Assembly (NCBI RefSeq): GCF_002240225.1
Contig: NZ_CP022584.1
Coordinates: 434,001-498,000, forward strand
Reading direction: 5' to 3'
Source of the DNA: Paenibacillus physcomitrellae
Lineage (GTDB): Bacteria > Bacillota > Bacilli > Paenibacillales > Paenibacillaceae
DNA length: 64,000 nucleotides
Shown here piece after piece: positions 34,855-43,801 of the stretch. Below the pieces are notes generated by a model. It saw nothing but the letters and a program-made list of their open reading frames with translations, made no database searches and was not told where the DNA came from. Position 1 is the first letter of the stretch; every line of letters begins with the position of its first letter. A program made the position numbers and the translations under genes.

Positions 34855-37359
34855 ATGACAAAAAACAAACTTTGGTACACATCGCCGGCAAAGGGGTGGG
34901 CTCAAGGTCTTCCGGTCGGCAACGGTAGAATTGGAGCGGTCGTGATAGCGGAAGTGCTGAAAGAAGTTTGGTCCATGACCGAGATCACGTATTGGTCCGG
35001 ACAGCCGGAATATGTGCAGGGAGCTGGCGGAGGTAAAGAGGCGATCGAAGAAATGAGAAGCCACTTCTTTGCCGGAGACTATGCAGGCGGGGACCAGCTG
35101 GCGAAACGTTATTTGCAGCCCGCCAAACAAAACTTCGGGACAAACCTGAGCCTTTGCGATGTGGTTGTGGAGTTTCAGCCGGCAGTGTCAGCCGGACAGC
35201 TGAATGCAAACGGTGGAGAGCAGGAGCCCATAGTATATCGTGAGCTGGATCTCGGCGAAGCGGCCGTGCGGACAGAAGTGCGGAGCTCGGAAGGGGCGGA
35301 CAAGGCAGATAAGGCAGTTAAGGCAGTTAAGATAGACAAGGCAGACAAAACAGGGCAGACGGAGTCGGCCCTGTTCACGCGGGAGGTTCTGGCTACTCAT
35401 GCCGAAGACCTGGTGGTAGGCAGGGTGCGAAGCGCGGTGCAGAGCGGCCTTCATTTTACACTTCGCCTGGAAGGCCGAACCTCTGAATTCAAAGCAGAAA
35501 GCGATCATCAGGAGTTGAGTGAAATCCGATTTCATGGCAAAGCGGTTGAAACGATACATAGCGACGGAAGCTGCGGAGTCAGCAGCGCCGGGGTCGTCAA
35601 GGTAGAGGCCTTTGGCGGTACCGTCAGCAGCCGTGACGGAATCATTAAGGTTATAGGGGCGGACGAGGCGGTCATTTATTTTGCGGTGAATACGGACTAT
35701 AAACAGGAGGATGACAGCTGGAGCAACCGAGCGGCCGAACAAGTGAAAGGGGCCATGGCGAAAGGATTTGATCGGCTTAAAGCTGAACATATGGCCGATT
35801 ATAAGCCGCTGTTTGAGCGGGTAAAACTCGACGTGGGAACTACGGAAGCGGCAAAGCTGCCGCTGGATGCAAGAATTCGCCGCTTTAAAGAAGGGAAGCT
35901 GGATGATCCGGCGCTTGTAGAGCTGTTTTTCCAATATGGTCGTTATTTGACGATTGCCGGGGCGAGAGAGGATTCTCCGCTGCCGCTGAATCTGCAGGGC
36001 ATTTGGAACGACGGGGAAGCCAACCGGATGGCATGGAGCTGTGACTACCACCTCGACATTAATACCCAAATGAATTATTATCCAACGGAGATTGTGAATC
36101 TCGGTGAAAGCCATGTGCCGCTTATGGACTACGTAGAGGAGCTGGCCAAAGCCGGACGGACGACGGCGCGGGACTTGTACGGTGCAGACGGCTGGGTCGC
36201 CCATGTCTTCTCCAATGCCTGGGGATTTACGCTGCCTGGCTGGCAGACCGGCTGGGGGCTGAACGTAACTGGGGGCTTGTGGATTGCCACACATTTGATG
36301 GAGCATTACGAATATTCGCTGGATGAACGCTTCCTGCGGGAGCAGGCTTATCCGGTATTAAAGGATGCAGCGGCCTTTTTCCTCGATTACATGACCGAAC
36401 ATCCGAAGTATGGCTGGCTGGTGACGGGGCCGTCGAATTCGCCGGAGAACAGCTTCTATACCTCGAAGCCGGAGGAAAGCGGACAGCAGTTGTCTATGGG
36501 GCCAACCATGGATATGGTGCTGGTCAGGGATCTGCTTCAGTTCTGCCTGAAGGCCGCCCGCGAGCTCCAGCGGGATGAAGAGCTGCAGGAGCAGTGGTCA
36601 GCAGCGCTTGCCAAACTGCCCCCTCTTCAGATCGGCAAGCAGGGACAGCTGCAGGAATGGCTTGAGGATTACGAAGAAGCCCAGCCGGAGCACCGGCATT
36701 TATCGCATCTGACTGCTCTTTATCCGGGGAATCAAATTCATCCGGAACGGACCCGCGAACTGGCTGATGCGGCGAGAGTCACGCTTGAGAAGCGGATGGG
36801 GCAAAGCAATCTGGAGGACGTAGAGTTCACGGCGGCATTGTTCGCGATCTATTTCGCAAGGCTGCAGGAGGGCAGTCGAGCTTTGAAGCATGTCTCCCAC
36901 CTGATCGGTGAATTATGCCTGGATAATATGTTAACGTTCTCAAAAGCAGGAATTGCCGGTGCCGAGACGAATATTTTTGTGATAGACGGCAATTTTGGAG
37001 GAGCTGCCGCGATTGCTGAAATGCTGCTGCACAGCCTTTCGGGCGAGATCGAATTGCTTCCGGCTCTGCCGCAGGAGTGGCAGGAAGGAAGCGTGAGTGG
37101 CTTACGAGCCAAAGGCGGCTTTGAAGTCGACATCGAGTGGAGCGGGGGAGAACTGCGAACCGTTTCCATCCGCTCCAGTTCCCCTGGCAGGACCGTCTTG
37201 ATCCGGCACAAGGACAAACAAACTCGACTGGAATTGGCGCAGGGTGAAACTGTTCAATTGAATGCTAATCTTCACAATTTGAATGGCGAATTTCTAAATT
37301 CTGTGAGCTCCGGCAGGAAGGCAAATGAAACTTTGACAACAGACAGAAGAAATCCTTGA
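34855..37359 (+). CDS. GH95-family glycoside hydrolase (alpha-L-fucosidase type)
   Basis: An 834-residue enzyme without signal peptide, so cytoplasmic. The start WYTSPAKGWAQGLPVGNGRIGA is the GH95 signature. The (alpha/alpha)6 barrel carries HLDINTQMNYYP (residues 399-410), the acid glutamate Glu531 in SNSPEN, and Asp711 in IDGNFGG, matching the fucosidase acid and base. GH95 enzymes release L-fucose or L-galactose from plant glycans. Residues about 148-170 hold a low-complexity KADKAVKAV insertion. ATG 34855 follows AGAAGGA. Divergent from its AraC regulator. Confidence 0.9.
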   Translation: MTKNKLWYTSPAKGWAQGLPVGNGRIGAVVIAEVLKEVWSMTEITYWSGQPEYVQGAGGGKEAIEEMRSHFFAGDYAGGDQLAKRYLQPAKQNFGTNLSLCDVVVEFQPAVSAGQLNANGGEQEPIVYRELDLGEAAVRTEVRSSEGADKADKAVKAVKIDKADKTGQTESALFTREVLATHAEDLVVGRVRSAVQSGLHFTLRLEGRTSEFKAESDHQELSEIRFHGKAVETIHSDGSCGVSSAGVVKVEAFGGTVSSRDGIIKVIGADEAVIYFAVNTDYKQEDDSWSNRAAEQVKGAMAKGFDRLKAEHMADYKPLFERVKLDVGTTEAAKLPLDARIRRFKEGKLDDPALVELFFQYGRYLTIAGAREDSPLPLNLQGIWNDGEANRMAWSCDYHLDINTQMNYYPTEIVNLGESHVPLMDYVEELAKAGRTTARDLYGADGWVAHVFSNAWGFTLPGWQTGWGLNVTGGLWIATHLMEHYEYSLDERFLREQAYPVLKDAAAFFLDYMTEHPKYGWLVTGPSNSPENSFYTSKPEESGQQLSMGPTMDMVLVRDLLQFCLKAARELQRDEELQEQWSAALAKLPPLQIGKQGQLQEWLEDYEEAQPEHRHLSHLTALYPGNQIHPERTRELADAARVTLEKRMGQSNLEDVEFTAALFAIYFARLQEGSRALKHVSHLIGELCLDNMLTFSKAGIAGAETNIFVIDGNFGGAAAIAEMLLHSLSGEIELLPALPQEWQEGSVSGLRAKGGFEVDIEWSGGELRTVSIRSSSPGRTVLIRHKDKQTRLELAQGETVQLNANLHNLNGEFLNSVSSGRKANETLTTDRRNP
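35296..35355 (+). repeat. 9-bp repeats inside the GH95 gene
   Basis: GACAAGGCA, GATAAGGCA, GTTAAGGCA, GTTAAGATA, GACAAGGCA and GACAAAACA follow in frame, giving a charged Asp/Val-Lys-Ala run within an N-terminal domain loop. Confidence 0.8.
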
Positions 37360-37383
37360 CCCTGCGAACGTCGGCAAGAGCTG

Positions 37384-37418
37384 AAGACAACCGTTGAGCC
37401 AAAAGCCGTGGTTGTCTT
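37384..37418 (+). terminator. Hairpin after the GH95 gene
   Basis: AAGACAACC and GGTTGTCTT arms, followed by a weak TTCCTG. It may end GH95 transcription before the next regulator gene. Confidence 0.5.
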
Positions 37419-37479
37419 TCCTGCCATTTGAAAGCGGATGTGGGGTCCGGGAGAACATTCTTTCAAAGGGGGAGAGGCT

Positions 37480-39885
37480 TTGCGTTTCTTTTCAAGCCAA
37501 ACTATGCAGACTTCAGGAAAGCTGCTCCGCAACTCAAAACCTATGTTTGATCGGACCAGGCAGGTGCTTAGGCAGTCCAAAATGTTTCGACGATTTCTGA
37601 TCTCTTATCTGATTATCCTGATCATCCCCAGCTTTGCCGGGTATCTGTCCTACCGAACCTCCATTTCGATTACCCAGTCCATGTCTATTGAGAATAGTGT
37701 CACGGAGCTTAATAAAAGCAAGGAAATGCTGGAAAGACGGATAGCGGAGGTAGAAGGGTTTACCCGGCAGCTGGCTTTAAATCAGGATTTAAATGCGCTG
37801 CTGAATGAGAAACCGGCCGTCAGCGGAGAGGTTAACGTATTTGGCATATGGGAACTGCTCAAGCAGGTCACACCTTTTAGCCAGACGAATGATTTTTTGC
37901 AAAATTATTATATCTATCTCAGCAATTACAATGTAATTTTGGCCAAAGGTTCCACCTACAGGCCTGAATCGTATTACCAATCCAGTCACTACGAAAATAT
38001 GTCGCTGACCGAGTGGGAGGACCAGATTCTGCATAGTACACACCGCAGCGAAATCACGCCGCTTAACACTCTGGTAATGGAAAATAAGCAGATCTCAGCG
38101 ATTTCTTATATGCAATCCCTGCCGCTCGACAGCTTCAGCGGTTCTTCCCCTGCTGCGATTGTGGTAACGATCGATGAGCAGAATATTGAAAATCTGCTGT
38201 CCGGCTGGATCGAAAGATACGGCGGATGGACGTCCATAACGGACGAACAAGGACAACCGCTCAGCTTGCAGGGGATTACAGCTGACAAAATGAAAGCGGT
38301 ATCATCCGAGCTTGATTCAGATAATGGTCAGGTAAGCCGCTTCTGGGGCGACGACCTTGTCATCACCATTCCTTCCAAAACAACTGGATGGGTTTATCGG
38401 GCGGGGATTCCCAAACATGTGCTGATGCAAAATGCGAACCATATTAAATATATCTCCTGGGTATTTACCGGAGCGGCTTTGCTTGTCGGCTTGCTGGTGG
38501 GGTTGATTCTGTCTTACCGGAACAGCGCTCCCTTAAACCACCTGCTGGCCATGTTCAAGGAGCAGGTGCTGAAGGACGATCAGTTTCAGTTTCCTAAAAA
38601 GCGCAATGAGTTCGACTTCCTGCACGGCAACATTTCGCAGATTCTTGTGGAGAATAAACAGTTGGAGTCAGAGGTGGCGCGCCAGTTTCCACTCGTCAGA
38701 GACGGCTTCCTCAAGCGGCTGATTAATGGGGAGTTCGAGACGAAGTCGGAAATCCTGGCAGCAGCTGTGCAAACCCAAACCGAGCTGGAGTCCCACAGCG
38801 GTTATGTGGGCATTTTGCAGGTGAACGGGTATCCTGATCTGGACAGCGTGGATATCCTAAACGAATTGTACGCGGCCCGCCTGCTTGTCAAACAGATGCT
38901 GAACGGGAACGACCCATGGCCTGGAATGTATCTGACGGATTTGGGCTCTGATCAGATTGTCATGATCTTCCTGAACGGAATGGACGGGGAAATGGTGTCC
39001 AAGGAAGAGCAGCGCAAGCAGCTTGAGTCCATGATTGGCAGGATAATCGCAATTGCATACCAGGAATATAAAATGAAGCTGACCGCTGCTTTTGGCGAAT
39101 TTTTCTCCTCGCTGCAGGAGATCAGTCAGTCCTTCGAGCAAGCCAAGCAGATGGCGGAGTACGCCGCGGCCGAGGAAAGGCCGGATATTGTCTGGTTCAG
39201 CGATTCCAGGCTTGAGAGCGGAAGTTATTATTATCCTCTGGACATGGAACACCGGCTGATCAGCACCGTACGTGCGGGAGACCGTGAAGAAGCGGATAAG
39301 CTGCTTCGGTCCATCATTGAACAGAATAGGGAGAACCGAAATCTGCTGCTGGAAATGAGATATCAATTCATTAACGAAATTAAAGCTACGCTGATCAAAT
39401 TGCTGGACCAGAAGGTCTTTCTCGAGTCAGGCCGTCATCAGGAGCTGCATCTCAAGGTGATGAGCGTACAGGCCGGAAGTGAATGGGAGACGGTGCAGCA
39501 GGAATTTGGCGAGATGATCGCCGAGCTGTGCGAGGTCGTAACCAGCAAACAAAATGACAGCCAGCTGCAAATCGTAGAGAAGATCAAACAATTTATTTCA
39601 GAGCATTATTCTGACGGCGAGCTGAATTTGTACCGAATTGCGGAACAAGCGGAGCGGCCCGAAAAATATATTTCCCAACTTTTCAAAGAAGTTACGGGAA
39701 CAAATTTGTCGGACTACCTGGAGCAGGTGCGTATGGAGGAGGCGGTTAAGCTTCTTCAAGCCAAACAGTGTACCGTGGATGAAATTTCTGTAATGGTCGG
39801 CTACAACAGCTCACATTCGTTCCGCCGGGCTTTCAAGAGAGTGATGGGCGTTTCGCCAAGCGCCTACCGGCAGCTCGCGCAGTAG
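37480..39885 (+). CDS. Membrane-anchored AraC-family regulator (YesS type)
   Basis: An 801-residue regulator. A membrane helix lies at about residues 30-50 (FLISYLIILIIPSFAGYL) and another at about 328-348, enclosing an extracellular sensor, as in YesS. A cytoplasmic region of about 350 residues leads to a C-terminal AraC double helix-turn-helix (LNLYRIAEQAERPEKYISQLFKEV to YNSSHSFRRAFKRVMGVSPSAYR). The TTG start at 37480 follows AAAGGGGGAG; an ATG at 37438 has no such site. It directly precedes a sugar importer operon, which it probably activates from the membrane. Confidence 0.9.
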   Translation: MRFFSSQTMQTSGKLLRNSKPMFDRTRQVLRQSKMFRRFLISYLIILIIPSFAGYLSYRTSISITQSMSIENSVTELNKSKEMLERRIAEVEGFTRQLALNQDLNALLNEKPAVSGEVNVFGIWELLKQVTPFSQTNDFLQNYYIYLSNYNVILAKGSTYRPESYYQSSHYENMSLTEWEDQILHSTHRSEITPLNTLVMENKQISAISYMQSLPLDSFSGSSPAAIVVTIDEQNIENLLSGWIERYGGWTSITDEQGQPLSLQGITADKMKAVSSELDSDNGQVSRFWGDDLVITIPSKTTGWVYRAGIPKHVLMQNANHIKYISWVFTGAALLVGLLVGLILSYRNSAPLNHLLAMFKEQVLKDDQFQFPKKRNEFDFLHGNISQILVENKQLESEVARQFPLVRDGFLKRLINGEFETKSEILAAAVQTQTELESHSGYVGILQVNGYPDLDSVDILNELYAARLLVKQMLNGNDPWPGMYLTDLGSDQIVMIFLNGMDGEMVSKEEQRKQLESMIGRIIAIAYQEYKMKLTAAFGEFFSSLQEISQSFEQAKQMAEYAAAEERPDIVWFSDSRLESGSYYYPLDMEHRLISTVRAGDREEADKLLRSIIEQNRENRNLLLEMRYQFINEIKATLIKLLDQKVFLESGRHQELHLKVMSVQAGSEWETVQQEFGEMIAELCEVVTSKQNDSQLQIVEKIKQFISEHYSDGELNLYRIAEQAERPEKYISQLFKEVTGTNLSDYLEQVRMEEAVKLLQAKQCTVDEISVMVGYNSSHSFRRAFKRVMGVSPSAYRQLAQ

Positions 39886-39900
39886 CGCGGGCTCTTTTTC
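39872..39900 (+). terminator. Terminator at the end of the YesS-type gene
   Basis: AGCTCGCGC and GCGCGGGCT arms around AGTA, then TCTTTTTC. The stem overlaps the last codons and the TAG stop. Confidence 0.75.
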
Positions 39901-40049
39901 TTCTGTCAGAGCCTGGCCGCTTTGTAATCAGGCAGAAAATGTACGTTCTATGGGCCAATTGACCGGTTCTAATCGGAAGAAAGGTACCTTAAAAACCGGA
40001 ATTGTACCTACCCCGTTTATACGCTGCGGCACTACAATGAACCCTGTAT

Positions 40050-40065
40050 AAGAAAGCGCTGTCAT
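40050..40065. promoter_or_regulatory. Cre-like (CcpA) site before the first sugar importer
   Basis: The 16-mer AAGAAAGCGCTGTCAT matches 10 of 11 defined positions of WTGNAANCGNWNNCAW. It lies 34 bases before the importer start, suitable for catabolite repression. Confidence 0.55.
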
Positions 40066-40098
40066 TTGGCGTAGACCTAAAACGAAGGGGGGATTTAT

Positions 40099-41004
40099 TT
40101 GAATGTCGCACGTAAAAGCTTTGCCAAGCACTGGCAGCTGTATCTCATCCTGATTCCACCGATTTTGTTCTTCATCATCTTTAAGTATTACCCGATGGCG
40201 AACGCCGTGCTGGCTTTCAAAGACTACAACGTAACAAAAGGCATTTGGGGCAGCCCGTGGATCGGCTTTAAAAATTTCAGAATGTTTTTTGATAATCCGA
40301 TCTTCTGGACCCTCGTCAAAAATACCTTATTAATCAGTCTTTATCAATTGCTGGTGGGCTTCCCGATTCCGATTCTGCTGGCACTCGCCTTGAATGAAGT
40401 AAGGCATGCCAAGTTCAAGAAGCTGGTGCAAATGGTGACCTTTGCGCCTTATTTCATCTCGACGGTGGTCATGGTTTCCATGATCATGCTGTTCCTTGCG
40501 CCGCGGCTTGGTTTCGTCAATCTGGCTTTGAATGCGCTGGGGATGGACTCGATCAACTTCCTTGGGGAACCGGGAATGTTCCGCTCCATTTATGTATGGT
40601 CGGATCTCTGGCAGTCTGCCGGTTATGCATCAGTCGTATATTTGGCAGCGCTTGCAGGGATTGATCCGGTGCTTTATGAAGCGGCCAAGGTGGATGGGGC
40701 TTCCCGTCTGCAAAAGATCATTCACGTTGATTTGCCGGGCATATTGCCTACTGTAACGATTCTGCTCATTCTGAATGTAGGCAATATTATGGCGCTTGGC
40801 TTCGAGAAAATTTATTTGCTGCAAAATCCGCTTAATACATCGAGTTCAGAGGTCATTGCCACCTATGTGTACAAAATGGGCCTTTTGAACGCCAACTACA
40901 GCTTTGCAACGGCGGTTGGCTTGTTCAACTCGGTGATTAATCTGGTCCTGCTCGTTCTTGTCAACGGTCTGGCCAAACGGATTTCGAGCAACAGCATCTG
41001 GTAG
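40099..41004 (+). CDS. Carbohydrate ABC permease (LplB type)
   Basis: A 301-residue membrane protein with six helices. The EAA loop is LYEAAKVDGASRLQKIIHVDLPGILP, and the start FKYYPMANAVLAFKDYNV is typical of LplB/YteP permeases. The TTG start at 40099 follows GAAGGGGGGA. First of a permease-permease-lipoprotein operon; no ATPase gene is present, so a shared MsmX-like ATPase is assumed. Confidence 0.92.
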   Translation: MNVARKSFAKHWQLYLILIPPILFFIIFKYYPMANAVLAFKDYNVTKGIWGSPWIGFKNFRMFFDNPIFWTLVKNTLLISLYQLLVGFPIPILLALALNEVRHAKFKKLVQMVTFAPYFISTVVMVSMIMLFLAPRLGFVNLALNALGMDSINFLGEPGMFRSIYVWSDLWQSAGYASVVYLAALAGIDPVLYEAAKVDGASRLQKIIHVDLPGILPTVTILLILNVGNIMALGFEKIYLLQNPLNTSSSEVIATYVYKMGLLNANYSFATAVGLFNSVINLVLLVLVNGLAKRISSNSIW

Positions 41005-41020
41005 AAAGGAGAGACTAGCC

Positions 41021-41950
41021 ATGGCATCCCCGCTTTCGGCCACCACGGCACCCGGCAGTTCAAGAGCTTACCGCATTAAAAATTCGGCCGGCGACCGGGT
41101 ATTTATGGCCATCATCTATACGGCGCTCAGTCTCATCCTGATTGCCGTGCTGTATCCGCTTATTTATATTCTCAGCAGCTCGATCAGCAGCCCGGATGCG
41201 GTCTCCTCCGGTAAAGTCTGGCTTTGGCCGGTGGATATTTCCTTTGAAGGATATACAACCTTATTTTCGACGCCGCTGATCCTGACCGGTTATGCCAACT
41301 CTTTGTTTTATACGGCTGCGGGCACCTTGATCAGCGTCACCTTGACGATTATGATCGCTTATCCGCTGTCCCGGCGAAGTTTGTACGGGCGCAGCGTGAT
41401 CATGGTTTTTGTCACCTTTACGATGCTGTTTGGGGGAGGTTTGATTCCCACCTATCTCGTTGTAAAGCAGCTTGGAATGGTGGATACCCGCTGGGCGCTG
41501 CTCATTCCGAATGCGATCTGGGTGTGGCAGGTCATTATTGCCCGTTCTTTCTTCCAATCCTCGATTCCCGACGAATTGGTGGAAGCCAGCGAGCTTGACG
41601 GCTGCAGCGATCTGCGGTTTATCTGGAGCGTCGTGCTTCCGCTGTCCAAGCCGATCATCGCGGTGCTTGTGCTGATGTATGCGGTCGGCCAGTGGAACGC
41701 TTATTTCGATGCGCTGATTTATTTGAAATCGGACCATCTATTCCCGCTTCAACTGATTCTGCGCAGCATTATCATTCTGAATAACGGGGCAGGAGCCATG
41801 GATGCGGCGGAAATGGTGGAGAAGCAGCATCTATCCGACCTGCTGAAATATTCGCTGATTGTTGTGGCGACCTTGCCGGTGCTCTGCATCTATCCGTTCG
41901 TTCAGAAGCATTTTGTGCAGGGCATGCTTGTAGGTTCTGTGAAAGGCTGA
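41021..41950 (+). CDS. Carbohydrate ABC permease (YtcP type)
   Basis: A 309-residue MalG-like permease. The motifs LFGGGLIPTYLVVKQLG and ELVEASELDGCSDLRFIWSVVLPLSKP (EAA loop) identify the YtcP/LplC group. ATG 41021 follows AAAGGAGAG, 16 bases after its partner. It forms the channel with the LplB-type protein. Confidence 0.93.
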   Translation: MASPLSATTAPGSSRAYRIKNSAGDRVFMAIIYTALSLILIAVLYPLIYILSSSISSPDAVSSGKVWLWPVDISFEGYTTLFSTPLILTGYANSLFYTAAGTLISVTLTIMIAYPLSRRSLYGRSVIMVFVTFTMLFGGGLIPTYLVVKQLGMVDTRWALLIPNAIWVWQVIIARSFFQSSIPDELVEASELDGCSDLRFIWSVVLPLSKPIIAVLVLMYAVGQWNAYFDALIYLKSDHLFPLQLILRSIIILNNGAGAMDAAEMVEKQHLSDLLKYSLIVVATLPVLCIYPFVQKHFVQGMLVGSVKG

Positions 41951-41986
41951 GGATTTATTAAATCGACAATAAGGGAGAGGTCAGCT

Positions 41987-43642
41987 TTGAGAAAAAGAAT
42001 ATGGAGTTTATGGAGCTTGATCATCGTATTCAGCGTAGTGCTTACCGCCTGCGGAGGCGGCAATAACAGTGCGTCTTCGGGTTCCGGCAATGCGGCTGGC
42101 GGCAGTACGGAAAGCGGAAAGCCGGTCACTGTCAGCTTGTTTGCCCAGCAGGAAGCCGGCGTAGATCTGAAGACCAACACATTTAGCACATTCCTGGAGA
42201 AGCAGTTTAACGTTAAATTCGACTGGCAGGTCATTCCTACCGACGGCGCACAGGAGAAACGCCAGATCTCGCTGGCCAGCGGTGACTATCCGGATGCGTA
42301 TTTCCTGACCGAATACATCGATCAATTCACGCCGGCGGATCTCCTGAAATACGGCAAACAAGGCGTGCTTGTTCCGCTTAATGACCTGATCGACCAATAC
42401 GCACCGCATATCAAGGCGGCTATGGAATCGAATCCTTCGCTGCGCAGCTACATCACTGCGCCGGACGGCAACATCTATGGCCTTGTAGCTTATGCCGAGT
42501 GTTTCCACTGTTCTTATCCGAACAAAATGTGGATCAATACCAAATGGCTGGATAAGCTGAAGCTGGAAATGCCAAAGACGACGGAAGATTTCAAGAAAGT
42601 TTTGGAAGCGTTTAAAACACAGGATCCAAACGGCAACGGCAAAGCCGACGAAGTGCCTTTGAGCGGATCTACAGAAACGTTTGGCGTGCACATCGTGCCA
42701 TTCCTGATGAACGGCTTTATCTATGATGATGACACGAACTATTTGCAGCTTAAGGATGGCAAAGTCGATTCCGTGGCCAACAAGCCGGAGTGGAAGGAAG
42801 GCCTTGAATACATCAAATCCCTGTATGATGAAGGTTTGATCGATCCGGGCGCCTTTACGCAAAATGCCGACGCATTCCGCAAGATCGGCGATAACGCCAG
42901 CGCAGAAATTTTGGGTGCTGGAGCAGGCATGCACCCGGCTATTTTCGTCAACACGAATACCAAAGATTATAATCCGGTTCCGCCTTTGACCGGCCCTCAT
43001 GCCAACTATGCTACTCATAATGACGGCGGTATTGTTCCGGGAGCCAAATTCGTCATTACTAACAAAGCCAGCAAAGAAGCGCAGATTGCCCTGATTAAAA
43101 TCGCGGATTATATGTACACGCCGGAAGGCCAGACGATCTCCAACTCAGGTCAGGAGGGCGAAGGCTGGAGAAAACCTAAAGAAGGCGAGCAAGCGCTTGG
43201 AGACGGCGTAACACCTCAGTTTGCCTCCATCAGCTATCCAACCGGTGAAGGCCCAACCAACTACGGCTGGGGCGGCATGTCGCATATGTATATGCCTAAG
43301 ACGTACCGTGACAGCTTTGTAGCCGACCAGGATATCTATTCGCCAGACGGATATGAACGCAGATTGTACGAAGCTACGCTGCTGTATGAAGGCAAAGAAC
43401 CGAAAGAACTGTTCCCGTTCTGGTCGATCTGGGTCGATCCATCCGAAACGGATGAGCTGAGCATGCTGCAGACGAATATCAAGAACTACATCGATCAAAA
43501 TACACTTCAATTCATCACTGGCAGCAAAGACCTGAACAAAGACTGGGACAGCTACGTAAGTGGTCTTGATAAACTCCAGCTGAGCCGTTATCTGGAGATT
43601 TTGCAGAAAGCTTACGATTCAAGTAATTCCGCTGCAAAATAA
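41987..43642 (+). CDS. Sugar-binding lipoprotein (LplA type)
   Basis: A 551-residue extracellular binding protein. The signal peptide ends in lipobox VLTAC with Cys22 as lipid anchor, then a Gly/Ser linker. The body carries KTNTFSTFLEKQFNVKFDW and ASGDYPDAYFL, typical of LplA/YtcQ-like oligosaccharide binders. The TTG start at 41987 follows GGGAGAGG. Third gene of the operon. Confidence 0.92.
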   Translation: MRKRIWSLWSLIIVFSVVLTACGGGNNSASSGSGNAAGGSTESGKPVTVSLFAQQEAGVDLKTNTFSTFLEKQFNVKFDWQVIPTDGAQEKRQISLASGDYPDAYFLTEYIDQFTPADLLKYGKQGVLVPLNDLIDQYAPHIKAAMESNPSLRSYITAPDGNIYGLVAYAECFHCSYPNKMWINTKWLDKLKLEMPKTTEDFKKVLEAFKTQDPNGNGKADEVPLSGSTETFGVHIVPFLMNGFIYDDDTNYLQLKDGKVDSVANKPEWKEGLEYIKSLYDEGLIDPGAFTQNADAFRKIGDNASAEILGAGAGMHPAIFVNTNTKDYNPVPPLTGPHANYATHNDGGIVPGAKFVITNKASKEAQIALIKIADYMYTPEGQTISNSGQEGEGWRKPKEGEQALGDGVTPQFASISYPTGEGPTNYGWGGMSHMYMPKTYRDSFVADQDIYSPDGYERRLYEATLLYEGKEPKELFPFWSIWVDPSETDELSMLQTNIKNYIDQNTLQFITGSKDLNKDWDSYVSGLDKLQLSRYLEILQKAYDSSNSAAK

Positions 43643-43672
43643 TCGGATTGCTCGCTTAATCACAAGTCAGAC

Positions 43673-43714
43673 CTAACACTAACACTAACACTAACACTAA
43701 CACTAACACTAACA
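43673..43714. repeat. (CTAACA)7 hexanucleotide microsatellite
   Basis: Seven perfect CTAACA units lie between the binding-protein stop and the next terminator. Similarity to telomere repeats is coincidental in a bacterium. Copy number is probably variable. Confidence 0.95.
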
Positions 43715-43745
43715 CCAAGCCATACATCAAACGAGAAAAATCGAT

Positions 43746-43788
43746 CCCCTTTGTCACCGCTTGCGGCGGCAGAGGGGTTTGGTTTTTT
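43746..43788 (+). terminator. Terminator after the first importer operon
   Basis: CCCCT (43746-43750) and AGGGG (43773-43777) outer arms with an inner ACCGC-TT-GCGGC stem, then TTTGGTTTTTT. The next gene begins 14 bases later, so some read-through is plausible. Confidence 0.65.
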
Positions 43789-43801
43789 AGGGGAGGAAGA
43801 C

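Noticed and set aside
43673..43714. CRISPR or telomere-like array
   Set aside because: Units are six bases with no spacers and no cas genes nearby; it is a simple microsatellite.
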